Shown here: positions 32,465 through 40,219 of the stretch, in pieces
How positions within the stretch are numbered: position 1 is the first letter of the stretch
Layout: each line of letters begins with the position of its first letter
Translations under genes and position numbers: made by a program
Virus record (IMG/VR): IMGVR_UViG_3300011116_000169
Location: 1-48,105 of that record
Source: a virus
Reading direction: 5' to 3' (one strand)
DNA: 48,105 nucleotides
The notes under the pieces: generated by a model
Seen by the model: only the letters and a program-made list of their open reading frames with translations
Database searches by the model: none
What the model was told of the DNA's origin: nothing

Positions 32465-34638
32465 TATGTTGGCACAAATTTACGAGGGTTGATCTGTTTA
32501 CCTTGTTTGGAGTTTCCTGTTCGGGCCTTGCGCACCTTGTTCATCATCTGATGCAGGACTTTTGCGCCCGCTTCGGTTGAGCCGTTACCAAGATGAGACA
32601 CCACATCAGCAGGAATTACAAATTCACCGTCAGCCAGCCGAGCAGGTTGTTTACCAGCGATGGTAGCGGGGATGTTATCTGACATGCCGTCGCCCGGGCC
32701 TTTGAGTAAACGAGGGTTTCCACCAGCAGCGTAACCACCAAGACTGGAGAGACCGCCTGCGGCAAGGCCTCCGCCCATACCGCCGAGGCTACCAATTCCT
32801 GTTCCTACACCCGAAGCCGTTGCCCCGTTGCCAATACCCACATTACCCATCCCGCCCCCACCGCCACCAGCGGGGCCGCCAAACCTAGAAGAACCGCCAT
32901 CATATGAAACATTAGCAGCAATGTTCTGTTTTGCGCCTTCATTAGCTTGCATAAAACCGGGAGCTTGAGAACCAACTGCGGGGCCGGGGGCCGTGGTGGC
33001 TTGCCCAGAATAAGGCCCAATTCCTAAAGCCTGCATTGCGCCATCTATAGCTTGAACAAGTACAGGGGGTGTACTCAAAAAAGTTCTTATTGCGCTATCA
33101 ACACTGTCCCCAATAGCCTGAGCCTTGTTTGCCCACGACCCTGAATTCTGTGACGCTTGCGGCGCTTGAGACGATGTACTGGTAGCAGTTTGAGCTGGCG
33201 CAACGGGCTGCGCTAATCCCCCAAAGCCCCTAGTATCATCAACGGAGCCTCCATATTCGTATCTCTTTGCTTGCATGATGCCGCCTTGGGCTGCTTCAAT
33301 CACATTGCCCTCTTGTTCCTTCATTCCGGGTGGCGCAAGATTAATTTGCCCCATGGGAGTGGGACGTTTCATATTGGGCATTCGCACGTTGGCGCGTTTG
33401 TTGACTTTGGCTTGACGAATTTGGGCAGCGGTCAAAGCATCGAGATACCTAGTTTCTGGATCTAAATCGTAGTAGATACCTACATCGCTTTTTTCAGCTG
33501 GCGCGCGCGGCTGTTGAGTCATACGGTCGTAGTAATCCATCGCCAACTTACTGCTGGCTTCGCCACCCTTAGCAAACTGCATCTCACCTGTCATAGGGTT
33601 AACCCCTGTGTCCCCTGCATCAGTAATCACGTTACGGGATATGGGAGTCTGATAGGGCGTAGCGTAAGCACCTTTATGGATATCAGCCATCGGATACCCT
33701 GTGTTGGTTCCTATGGCGTTGGCATTTGACATGGCTTCAATTGGGCCACCCCCGGCATACGCTTGCATGATGCCACCTTCGGCTGCGTTGGTGTATACCT
33801 TAGGCGTGTACTGAAAATCTTCTGGGTTAGCGTAACGGCCTTTGAAGTTAGGCGACATTTTGTACTTGGTCAAAATGCCGTTGTATTCTTCAGGCTGTTG
33901 TTGTGCGGGAGGCTGTTTAAGTAAGTTATAAGCAGTGTATCCAAACGACGCAGTGGTAAACGGATTTTCTTTGGCAAAGTCCAGAGCTTTTTGGAAACCA
34001 GCTTGCAGCCCTGTTTTGCTTTGGTTATACGCCATAAGCTGCGCATCTTCACGCAACGTGCCAAACTCTTCGCCCCCATAGCGGGCATCCGCAGAATAAG
34101 GATAGGTTTGAACGCTTGCAGCGGGAGCAGAGGCAGGAGACACTGCGGGAGCAGAGGCAGGTGACATTTCCGCAGGTAAATGAGGGCCGAGAACAGCGGG
34201 TTGCTCTGCATATGTAACTATTGGCTCGCCCGGCAAAACTGTTTGGGGCGCTATTTGACCAGATACGTATGGCTGTGAGGCAAGTGAACTCATGCCTGAA
34301 TTTGCAGCCTGCACGGCTTGCGCTTGTTGGCTAGCAACCATAGCTGGGTTGATGTGCACTGCACCCGCCCCGCCCCCACCGCTAAGAATCCCCGAGGTAG
34401 CAGCTTCGCCTAAAGAAGGGGCCGCAGCACTGATGCCCTCTAAGCCTGTCATACCAAGGCCATCCAGCCCGAGCGCCCCAAGCCCCGCTGCCCCCATACC
34501 TTCCATTGCGCCTAGGGTTGCAAGTTCACCAGCGGCTGGTACAAAAGTAGAAGATGCTGCAAACATCTCCGGTGCCGCCATGGCAAATGATTCTGCTAAT
34601 ACTATTTCTGCTGCTGGGGCTGCTGCTGCTTGTGGCAT
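32464..34638 (-). CDS. Ala/Gly-rich virion protein, 724 aa
   Basis: Ala/Pro/Met-rich N-terminus (PQAAAAPAAEIVLAESFAM), Gly-rich middle, and motifs AAEGGIMQAYAGGGP and AAQGGIMQ like those of the 880-aa protein. The last 85 residues (GPGDGMSDNIPA ... LADGEFVIPADVVSHLGNG) are a block common at the end of phage internal or tail proteins. Role inferred as DNA ejection. Confidence 0.7.
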   Translation of the reverse strand: MPQAAAAPAAEIVLAESFAMAAPEMFAASSTFVPAAGELATLGAMEGMGAAGLGALGLDGLGMTGLEGISAAAPSLGEAATSGILSGGGGAGAVHINPAMVASQQAQAVQAANSGMSSLASQPYVSGQIAPQTVLPGEPIVTYAEQPAVLGPHLPAEMSPASAPAVSPASAPAASVQTYPYSADARYGGEEFGTLREDAQLMAYNQSKTGLQAGFQKALDFAKENPFTTASFGYTAYNLLKQPPAQQQPEEYNGILTKYKMSPNFKGRYANPEDFQYTPKVYTNAAEGGIMQAYAGGGPIEAMSNANAIGTNTGYPMADIHKGAYATPYQTPISRNVITDAGDTGVNPMTGEMQFAKGGEASSKLAMDYYDRMTQQPRAPAEKSDVGIYYDLDPETRYLDALTAAQIRQAKVNKRANVRMPNMKRPTPMGQINLAPPGMKEQEGNVIEAAQGGIMQAKRYEYGGSVDDTRGFGGLAQPVAPAQTATSTSSQAPQASQNSGSWANKAQAIGDSVDSAIRTFLSTPPVLVQAIDGAMQALGIGPYSGQATTAPGPAVGSQAPGFMQANEGAKQNIAANVSYDGGSSRFGGPAGGGGGGMGNVGIGNGATASGVGTGIGSLGGMGGGLAAGGLSSLGGYAAGGNPRLLKGPGDGMSDNIPATIAGKQPARLADGEFVIPADVVSHLGNGSTEAGAKVLHQMMNKVRKARTGNSKQGKQINPRKFVPT

Positions 34639-34639
34639 A

Positions 34640-34948
34640 TTACACCTCGCGTTTCATTAAAACAAAGCCACGTCTGCGGTCAAATTCTTTAAACCCAAAC
34701 ATGGCAATCAGTTTCTGCGCTTTTACATCATTTTCAAAAGGTAGAGCATACACTTCCGTGTAACTTTTGTCTTTAAAATCTGATAACAAGCCGTCAAAAA
34801 TATGCTTATACCGCCTGACCTTTGAAGGAGTCCACGCCCCTTCTTTAAAGTTCAGATGCAGTGAAATCTTTGTCCGGTCAAACAGGTAATCGCACAGGAC
34901 TTCCCCGTTGGCATCCTCATACAGCTTTTCTCTTGTAGGCTGCATCAT
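34640..34948 (-). CDS. Small protein with GNAT-like C-terminus, 102 aa
   Basis: Middle part is alpha/beta (CDYLFDRTKISLHLNFKEG), and the end, KAQKLIAMFGFKEFDRRRGFVLMKREV, is like the last helix and strand of GNAT proteins. It is too short for a full acetyltransferase. Flanked by virion genes with 1-5 nt gaps. Possibly a degraded or structural GNAT relative. Confidence 0.5.
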   Translation of the reverse strand: MMQPTREKLYEDANGEVLCDYLFDRTKISLHLNFKEGAWTPSKVRRYKHIFDGLLSDFKDKSYTEVYALPFENDVKAQKLIAMFGFKEFDRRRGFVLMKREV

Positions 34949-34953
34949 CCCCG

Positions 34954-35280
34954 TTATACCTTGATGCGCAGGGGATAGCTTGTGGAAACGCCGCCAGAAG
35001 TATCGTAGTAAACATCCCCCACCCGTAAATTAGCAAAATCTGCTTGTGTGGGTAAGCTTATTTTTGACGCTCCCGGCACTTGAGGGTCAGGTTCTGCAAA
35101 GGTCATGGCAGCCACAACGCCGTTTGTACCAACGCCTTGTGAAGAAAAAACAGAAGGGGCCGCGTTATTTAACTGAGTGAAATAAAGCCGCAGAATATTT
35201 ATAAACTGCTCCATGTATTGCGCATCGTATTCGACTGGAGCCGCTGGCAAACGTGGTTGGACAACATTTTTTAAACCCAT
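34954..35280 (-). CDS. Conserved structural protein, 108 aa
   Basis: Begins MGLKNVVQPRLPAAPVEYDAQYMEQFINILRLYFTQLN, a start typical of small virion proteins next to the tail nozzle gene in podovirus-like phages, then a LPTQADFANLRVGDVYYDTSGGV segment. Probably structural; no enzymatic motif. Confidence 0.6.
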   Translation of the reverse strand: MGLKNVVQPRLPAAPVEYDAQYMEQFINILRLYFTQLNNAAPSVFSSQGVGTNGVVAAMTFAEPDPQVPGASKISLPTQADFANLRVGDVYYDTSGGVSTSYPLRIKV

Positions 35281-35283
35281 GCT

Positions 35284-37491
35284 TTATCTCCTGCCATCTG
35301 GTCTAGTGTCAATACGTGGAACGCCCAACTGCCACGATACCCCAAGGTCATTTGATGTGACTCTAAACGCCATCTGCCGCCCACGTACTCGAACAAAAAC
35401 CTGTTGAGTAAATTGCTGGACAGTGTAATAACGTTGATTCTGATAGTTTTGCGCGCTGGTAACAGTCGGTGAATCCGCTGTTCCGTAGTTTGTGCCGGGA
35501 AACTGACGTGGACGCACAGCAAAGTCCAGCGATGGGTTATTCACAGTCGAGCCGTCAAATGTCACATCAGGAATGATGCGGGTCACCAAGCCAAAGTTGT
35601 GCCCGTCTCCAATGTCAAAGTCTGAAGACTGTACGTAAGCTGTAATAGGCGAAGGAGGCGAAGTAGTGCCGTCATCATTGCCAGTCTCTTGGTAGATTAA
35701 CTGCCCGTTATATCCAGCCGACATAGGTGTGGAACGTAGCGGGCTATCCAGCCAATAAGAACGGGCCAGCGTGCCGTAATACCAAGTACGCTCAAGGTGA
35801 TTGAAGACCACATATTTATCAATTATGCTGGAATTTGCAGAAGCGTAGAACCACCAAATTTCGTTGTAGCCTTCGTTTGTACCAGCAAAAAATTGAAAGC
35901 CTTGTGCAAGATTGATGTCGTCGTATATGTATTGGCGCAAAGAACAGGGTAGTGTTTCTATCCGTCCTGAGTACATATAAAACTTATCCACGCCCATCCA
36001 ATAAACAACGTTGTTAATTGTTGTTATTGTGTTTGGACTCATAACAGAAATGTTGTCGCCCATTAACTGAAAACCCCACACATAAGGCGGGCCAAGATAC
36101 TGCATGGAGTAGACAGCTGAATCAGTCATCACCAAGATCTCTTGCCGTGTCTGGATCGCGGCAATAATAGTTGACCCATGACTTAAAGTGTAGCTACCAG
36201 CTTGATTGGTAGGTGAAGGAAGCCATGTTGTAAAGTCTTCTTGATCAGACCACGCAATGTACATGGGGTTCTGAATTAGATTTTGTGGTGACGGGAGCGT
36301 TGAATTATTTGCCCCAAAAGCAATTACAAACCGAGAAGCATCGGACACCAGCACAAGGTTAGCTACTGACGGGCAATAGTTATCAACCGTAACCGTGCCT
36401 GATTTTGTAGCTATAGTTGCGCCCGGCCCAAGCAGTTGGCCCCTGTTAAATACGCCTGTGGTATTAGAGTTCGCCCAGTAATATAAAGCGCCGCCCCTTG
36501 GGTTAAATACTAGATCTTCCCCGTAATTAGCTTGGCTCCACAAACGAAGTTGTACAGCAATACCCGTTGCCGCAGCCTGCCCCCAACCTGTGAAGGATGT
36601 AGACTGAAGAACCACTGCACCGTTTGCATGAGTAGTTGCTGCTCCAGAACCTGCACCGCCTACGCCACGGGTACAACCTGTGAACGTGGTAGGAGTTTTT
36701 CCTGTATACGAAATAGTTTCTGAGCCGATAAGAATATTTCCAACAGATGTAAACGACGCGGTTGAAGTCACCGTCACAGTAGTATTAACAGCAGACAATG
36801 TACCGCCCGCAACTGCGGTTGTCGCTATACCTGTTATTCTGCCGCTCCAAGTTCCTGCGCCCCAGCCTACGTTTTGAGTGTATGAATCTTGGCCTGTTGT
36901 GATCTGATATGCGGCAATTGTTGCCGCCCCGCCATTTCCTGTATCACTGCTGTTTGCAGCTACCAAAGAAGTAATTCTGTATTGGTCAGAACTTATATAC
37001 GTAATCTGGAATTCTGCATTGAGGACATCAGCAGTAATATTGCCGCCAAGAGACACAGCACCGCTAAAAGTTACAAAGTCGCCTGTTTGCGCGCCGTGTC
37101 CTACATCAGTAACAGTAATAATAGTTGACCCGTTAGTTGCAGCAAAAGCCACCTGCCCCGGGGTGGTGATAGCGCGGATAGGTGTAACATCATTTACAAG
37201 TCCATCCACACCGCCTTGAATGTAATATTTTAAATTTGTGCCGATGGCTAATAAATTGCTGCCTTCAAGATTTAGCCAATTCCACATTGACCGGCAAACA
37301 CCGTAATATGCCCCCGCAGGAGGCTGCAAAACAGATGAAGATGTTCCAGTATCTAGAATCCACCCGCCAATTTTTTCTGGATAGCCAGAGCGAAAGCGAA
37401 TTTTGTCGCACTCAAACCAACCACCTTCGTTGGCAAGCGATGTGCCTTCGCGGTTGACTCCGGGTCTAAACTGAAGTTTTTGCAGTGGCAT
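35284..37491 (-). CDS. Tail nozzle / tubular-B-like protein, 735 aa
   Basis: Begins MPLQKLQFRPGVNREGTSLANEGGWFECDKIRFRSGYPEKIGGW, then beta-rich, Trp/Tyr-rich repeats consistent with a beta-propeller nozzle (T7 gp12 / P22 gp10 type). Around residues 228-295 there is an inserted module with ILIGSETISYTG and CTRGVGG that also occurs in the 307-aa protein at 46941-47864. Located after the lysis genes, before the internal proteins. Confidence 0.7.
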   Translation of the reverse strand: MPLQKLQFRPGVNREGTSLANEGGWFECDKIRFRSGYPEKIGGWILDTGTSSSVLQPPAGAYYGVCRSMWNWLNLEGSNLLAIGTNLKYYIQGGVDGLVNDVTPIRAITTPGQVAFAATNGSTIITVTDVGHGAQTGDFVTFSGAVSLGGNITADVLNAEFQITYISSDQYRITSLVAANSSDTGNGGAATIAAYQITTGQDSYTQNVGWGAGTWSGRITGIATTAVAGGTLSAVNTTVTVTSTASFTSVGNILIGSETISYTGKTPTTFTGCTRGVGGAGSGAATTHANGAVVLQSTSFTGWGQAAATGIAVQLRLWSQANYGEDLVFNPRGGALYYWANSNTTGVFNRGQLLGPGATIATKSGTVTVDNYCPSVANLVLVSDASRFVIAFGANNSTLPSPQNLIQNPMYIAWSDQEDFTTWLPSPTNQAGSYTLSHGSTIIAAIQTRQEILVMTDSAVYSMQYLGPPYVWGFQLMGDNISVMSPNTITTINNVVYWMGVDKFYMYSGRIETLPCSLRQYIYDDINLAQGFQFFAGTNEGYNEIWWFYASANSSIIDKYVVFNHLERTWYYGTLARSYWLDSPLRSTPMSAGYNGQLIYQETGNDDGTTSPPSPITAYVQSSDFDIGDGHNFGLVTRIIPDVTFDGSTVNNPSLDFAVRPRQFPGTNYGTADSPTVTSAQNYQNQRYYTVQQFTQQVFVRVRGRQMAFRVTSNDLGVSWQLGVPRIDTRPDGRR

Positions 37492-37495
37492 GATA

Positions 37496-37963
37496 TTAGG
37501 CTACAAGTCCGGGAACATACTGCGTTTTACCAGCGACCTTCATGGCAGTCAACTCCTGCTTCTTGAGGTTGTTGGGGTCGTAGGAGACGTGTACCCAGCC
37601 GCTATCGGGAATGCCCGGAGTGTAGAACTCAAGGATGAGTTGTGTGTATTCTAGGTTATCCATGATCCACTGCGCAAGATCCGCGTTAGGCACGCCGGGA
37701 ATCTCAATATCGGCTGCTTGGCCTTTGCAATGGTCTGAAGTCTTCGATCCGCCCACCGCTGCATTTGACTCGGGACTGCGGAACCCTGAGTTCACCTTTA
37801 CGCCCTTGCCAAAATGATTGCGCACTGGCTGGAGAACCTTTTCAGCCAACAGTTTCAAGGCGGCTGTTTCTGCCTCGCCGGGCGTGTTGTCAAACCCCAT
37901 GCGCAGGGCTGTCTCAGACTTGGTCAGTTCATGCAAAGAGAAGTTGGCGGTCAGTTGCATCAT
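37496..37963 (-). CDS. Endolysin, M15 family peptidase, 155 aa
   Basis: Peptidase M15A-type L-Ala-D-Glu or D-Ala endopeptidase: zinc ligands H78 and D85 in SDHCKGQAAD, and H125 in WVHVSYD. FRSPESNAAVGG precedes, as in the family. Cuts peptidoglycan stems in the periplasm at the end of infection. No signal peptide, so it depends on the holin. Overlaps the Rz stop. Confidence 0.9.
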   Translation of the reverse strand: MMQLTANFSLHELTKSETALRMGFDNTPGEAETAALKLLAEKVLQPVRNHFGKGVKVNSGFRSPESNAAVGGSKTSDHCKGQAADIEIPGVPNADLAQWIMDNLEYTQLILEFYTPGIPDSGWVHVSYDPNNLKKQELTAMKVAGKTQYVPGLVA

Positions 37964-38439
37964 TTACTCCTTAAGGCTTCACGGGCTTCGTTGTAGAGGG
38001 CGACACAGGCTGCGAGCTTTCTGATGGCGGCGTCTCCTTCGCTGGTGAGGGCGATAAGAGCTTTAGAAGTCTCTCCGTCAAGTTCGGCTGTGGCGGTTCC
38101 GACGTTATTTCCACTGGAAGTGGAGGTATCTGTGGCGGCTGATACGGGGCACTCGGACGCTTTAACAGCCACCCGCAGCCTGAGAGCGCCAGACTCAATA
38201 GCAGCATTGTGCTTTTGCTGTAGAAGTTTTGCATCTTGATTTGCTTTCTGAAGTTTGGTTGCTTGGGTGGTAACAGCGGTAACCAGCGCCTGTTCTTTCT
38301 GTCGGGCTTCTGCGTTTAAAGCAGCGATCTCCAACTGCTGGCGCGTGACCTCATCTTTTGAGCCTTTCCAATACCCACCGCCAAAACTGCCAACGATGGC
38401 AAGTACAACAGCGAGCAGGAAGTATGGGTTAAGAATCAC
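37960..38439 (-). CDS. Rz: i-spanin (Rz-like), 159 aa
   Basis: Start placed at GTG 38439 because CAGGGGC lies 8 nt upstream and the peptide then begins with the membrane helix ILNPYFLLAVVLAIVGSFGGGYW. A long periplasmic coiled coil follows (residues about 25-85). Together with the nested Rz1 it joins inner and outer membranes and disrupts the outer membrane in lysis. A longer reading starting at 38526 would overlap the holin gene. Confidence 0.85.
   Translation of the reverse strand: MILNPYFLLAVVLAIVGSFGGGYWKGSKDEVTRQQLEIAALNAEARQKEQALVTAVTTQATKLQKANQDAKLLQQKHNAAIESGALRLRVAVKASECPVSAATDTSTSSGNNVGTATAELDGETSKALIALTSEGDAAIRKLAACVALYNEAREALRSK
37971..38234 (-). CDS. Rz1: o-spanin (Rz1-like) lipoprotein, 87 aa
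   Basis: Fully nested inside the Rz gene in another frame. Signal peptide with lipobox LSGC (C20), then a Pro-rich mature chain (RPSAPYQPPQIPPLP), the hallmark of Rz1. Partner of the i-spanin at 37960-38439. Confidence 0.9.
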   Translation of the reverse strand: MQNFYSKSTMLLLSLALSGCGWLLKRPSAPYQPPQIPPLPVEITSEPPQPNLTERLLKLLSPSPAKETPPSESSQPVSPSTTKPVKP

Positions 38440-38758
38440 TTGCTTTGCCCCTGACGTATGCCTGTGCCGCCATGAATGCCACAACGATTGTTCCCATCGC
38501 TGCGCAGTAGGTGGTCGCCAAGCCATTTAAAGCATTGACCTTCTCCAGTGTCACCAGCTCGGAAGCCAAGTATGCAATCAAGGTAGGTGGAAACACCAAG
38601 GCCGCCCACGCCATGATGCGTTGCTGGTCAGCCATCTTGTCCATGTTCTCAATCTGCATCATGCGCTCAGAGCGGGACAGTTCAGTGTCTGTCACCACGC
38701 CGTCATGGTCGGTATCAAACTGGTTGTAGGTTGAGTCTTTCTCAAGTTGCTTACTCAT
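38429..38758 (-). CDS. Holin candidate with EF-hand, 109 aa
   Basis: Residues 15-26 (DTDHDGVVTDTE) fit a canonical EF-hand loop: D15, D17, D19, G20, V22, E26. Two transmembrane helices, about 49-66 and 78-99, and a charged tail follow. Size, topology and place before Rz/Rz1 and the endolysin support a holin. The calcium site could link membrane insertion to Ca2+. Confidence 0.75.
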   Translation of the reverse strand: MSKQLEKDSTYNQFDTDHDGVVTDTELSRSERMMQIENMDKMADQQRIMAWAALVFPPTLIAYLASELVTLEKVNALNGLATTYCAAMGTIVVAFMAAQAYVRGKASDS

Positions 38759-38769
38759 ATTTTTTCCTT

Positions 38770-39348
38770 TTAAAGCACGGGTGTTGGGAAATTAAACCAT
38801 CCAGTGATGATTGTTTTTTCCTGTGTTGGCGACGCTATACCGCGATGTGTAAATGTCCAGTCGGCAGGCCATATAAGTGTTAACCCCTTTTCGGGTTTTA
38901 TTTTAGTTTTTTGATAGAAAAACTCTGTTTCACCCGCATCAGTGACGTCATTTAAATAGGTCATAAACACTAAATGCCGTGTATTGTTTATATTTGACAC
39001 CCCTGCTCGTTCGCAATGCCATGCGTGGTAACCGCCTTTAGGTAAATACCTCTGTATGTATATGTTTTCTAAAATACTCCAAGCACATTGGGCGTTGCAG
39101 TATTTATATTTTTCTATGTAAGACTCTACACATTTTTGAAGGTTTGTATAAAAAACTACAGAGTCTGCATCACGCCCGTATATGACATCAAAACTATCTT
39201 TGCCTGATAGATCAACTCCTTTTACAGACTCCCCTCTAAAAGGAGTTTTTGAGTTGTAGTAGTCGAGAATTGTGTCACAAAATGATGTGTCTTCAAAACG
39301 CCATCCCATTATGAAATTGTCTTCGGAGTTAATTTCGTGAGGTTTCAT
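38770..39348 (-). CDS. 2OG-Fe(II) oxygenase, 192 aa
   Basis: Ferrous-iron ligands H111 and E113 in WHCERAG and H168 in FTHRG, with K178 as the 2-oxoglutarate contact; core YLNDVTDAGETEFFYQ and LTLIWPADW match the prolyl-4-hydroxylase-like phage family. ATG 39348 chosen over an upstream TTG; neither has a strong ribosome site. Substrate unknown: a virion protein or host protein hydroxylase is likely. Overlaps the previous gene. Confidence 0.85.
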   Translation of the reverse strand: MKPHEINSEDNFIMGWRFEDTSFCDTILDYYNSKTPFRGESVKGVDLSGKDSFDVIYGRDADSVVFYTNLQKCVESYIEKYKYCNAQCAWSILENIYIQRYLPKGGYHAWHCERAGVSNINNTRHLVFMTYLNDVTDAGETEFFYQKTKIKPEKGLTLIWPADWTFTHRGIASPTQEKTIITGWFNFPTPVL

Positions 39349-39511
39349 CTGTACTGCGTTCCCGTTCTTTCTGTTCAACTTGCCGTCTGAGTTTTTCTAT
39401 CTTTTCAACTTGCGCCTTGGCTTCGTGCTTGGCTTCGAGGACATCCAAGTACAACATCCCCAAAAGAGGTAGCAATAATATTACAAGAACGCAAGCCGCA
39501 ATCCAGCCCAT
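39329..39511 (-). CDS. Membrane-anchored coiled-coil protein, 60 aa
   Basis: ATG overlaps the previous stop (TAATG) with GGGGGAAG upstream. Residues 3-25 are a transmembrane segment (IAACVLVILLLPLLGMLYL), then a charged helix (EAKHEAKAQVEKIEKLRRQVEQKERER). Spanin-like shape, but a true Rz/Rz1 pair exists downstream. Role unknown, probably lysis or superinfection. Confidence 0.65.
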   Translation of the reverse strand: MGWIAACVLVILLLPLLGMLYLDVLEAKHEAKAQVEKIEKLRRQVEQKERERSTDETSRN

Positions 39512-40206
39512 TATTTCTTCCCCCACTGACTTACGAACCACAGCCACAGCCACAGGTAAAGGAGGAATATAGAAGTCGCTACCACTGCCGCCAGTTTTGC
39601 TTGCAGGTTTCTTTTTTCTTCCCTGTGTTGCCATGCCTCTTGCCTGTTCTTCGCCTCTTGCTTCAGTCTGGCAGCTTCTTGTTCAACGGCTATGACATCC
39701 CGCATTTCAAAGACCTTGCTGTACAACGCGCCCATTTCGGGAGGGCTTTGATACACCATTGTCTCCCTGATTGTCACTTCCAATGCTGCCATCTGATCCT
39801 GCGCCATGACCCGCTTCAATGCGGCTTCCATTTGGTTCTGGTCAGGCTCATAGACGTTTCTGGACTTGTCTTCTTCCTCCCTGATGTGGGCTGCTAACTG
39901 TTCTTGGATTCTGAAGAATTCTGTAAGATTTTTGACAACTCCAACCATGACCTGCGTTTCGTCAACAGCGACGTATTTGTCCTTCTTTTTCGCCACAGGC
40001 TTGGGCGCGACAGGAGTTGGCGCACCGCCAAAGAATTTTGCCAGCGTCCCCCAGAAACCATAAATTTCCTTTCCGATGCCAACAGCCTCGTCAAAGGTCT
40101 CCTTGACTTCCACGAAAGCGGTCTTTGCTTGCTTGTAAAGCTCACAACCTTCCTTGATGGCGGCGACACAAGCATTGGCAGCAAAAAGGAGGGAGATCGG
40201 ATCAAT
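39511..40206 (-). CDS. Membrane-anchored phage protein, about 231 aa, probable ATT start
   Basis: The frame is open up to a stop at 40215-40217 region, but the only classical start is GTG at 40113. From 40206 the frame reads ATT GAT CCG (IDPISLLFAANACVAAIKEG), like the MDP start of phage proteins of this kind, and AGGGG lies 6 nt upstream of that ATT. The body is charged and coiled-coil; the C-terminus (residues about 205-225) is a hydrophobic anchor (VVATSIFLLYLWLWLWF). Either a rare ATT start or a substitution. Confidence 0.55.
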   Translation of the reverse strand: MDPISLLFAANACVAAIKEGCELYKQAKTAFVEVKETFDEAVGIGKEIYGFWGTLAKFFGGAPTPVAPKPVAKKKDKYVAVDETQVMVGVVKNLTEFFRIQEQLAAHIREEEDKSRNVYEPDQNQMEAALKRVMAQDQMAALEVTIRETMVYQSPPEMGALYSKVFEMRDVIAVEQEAARLKQEAKNRQEAWQHREEKRNLQAKLAAVVATSIFLLYLWLWLWFVSQWGKK

Positions 40207-40219
40207 TTCATGCCCCTAC

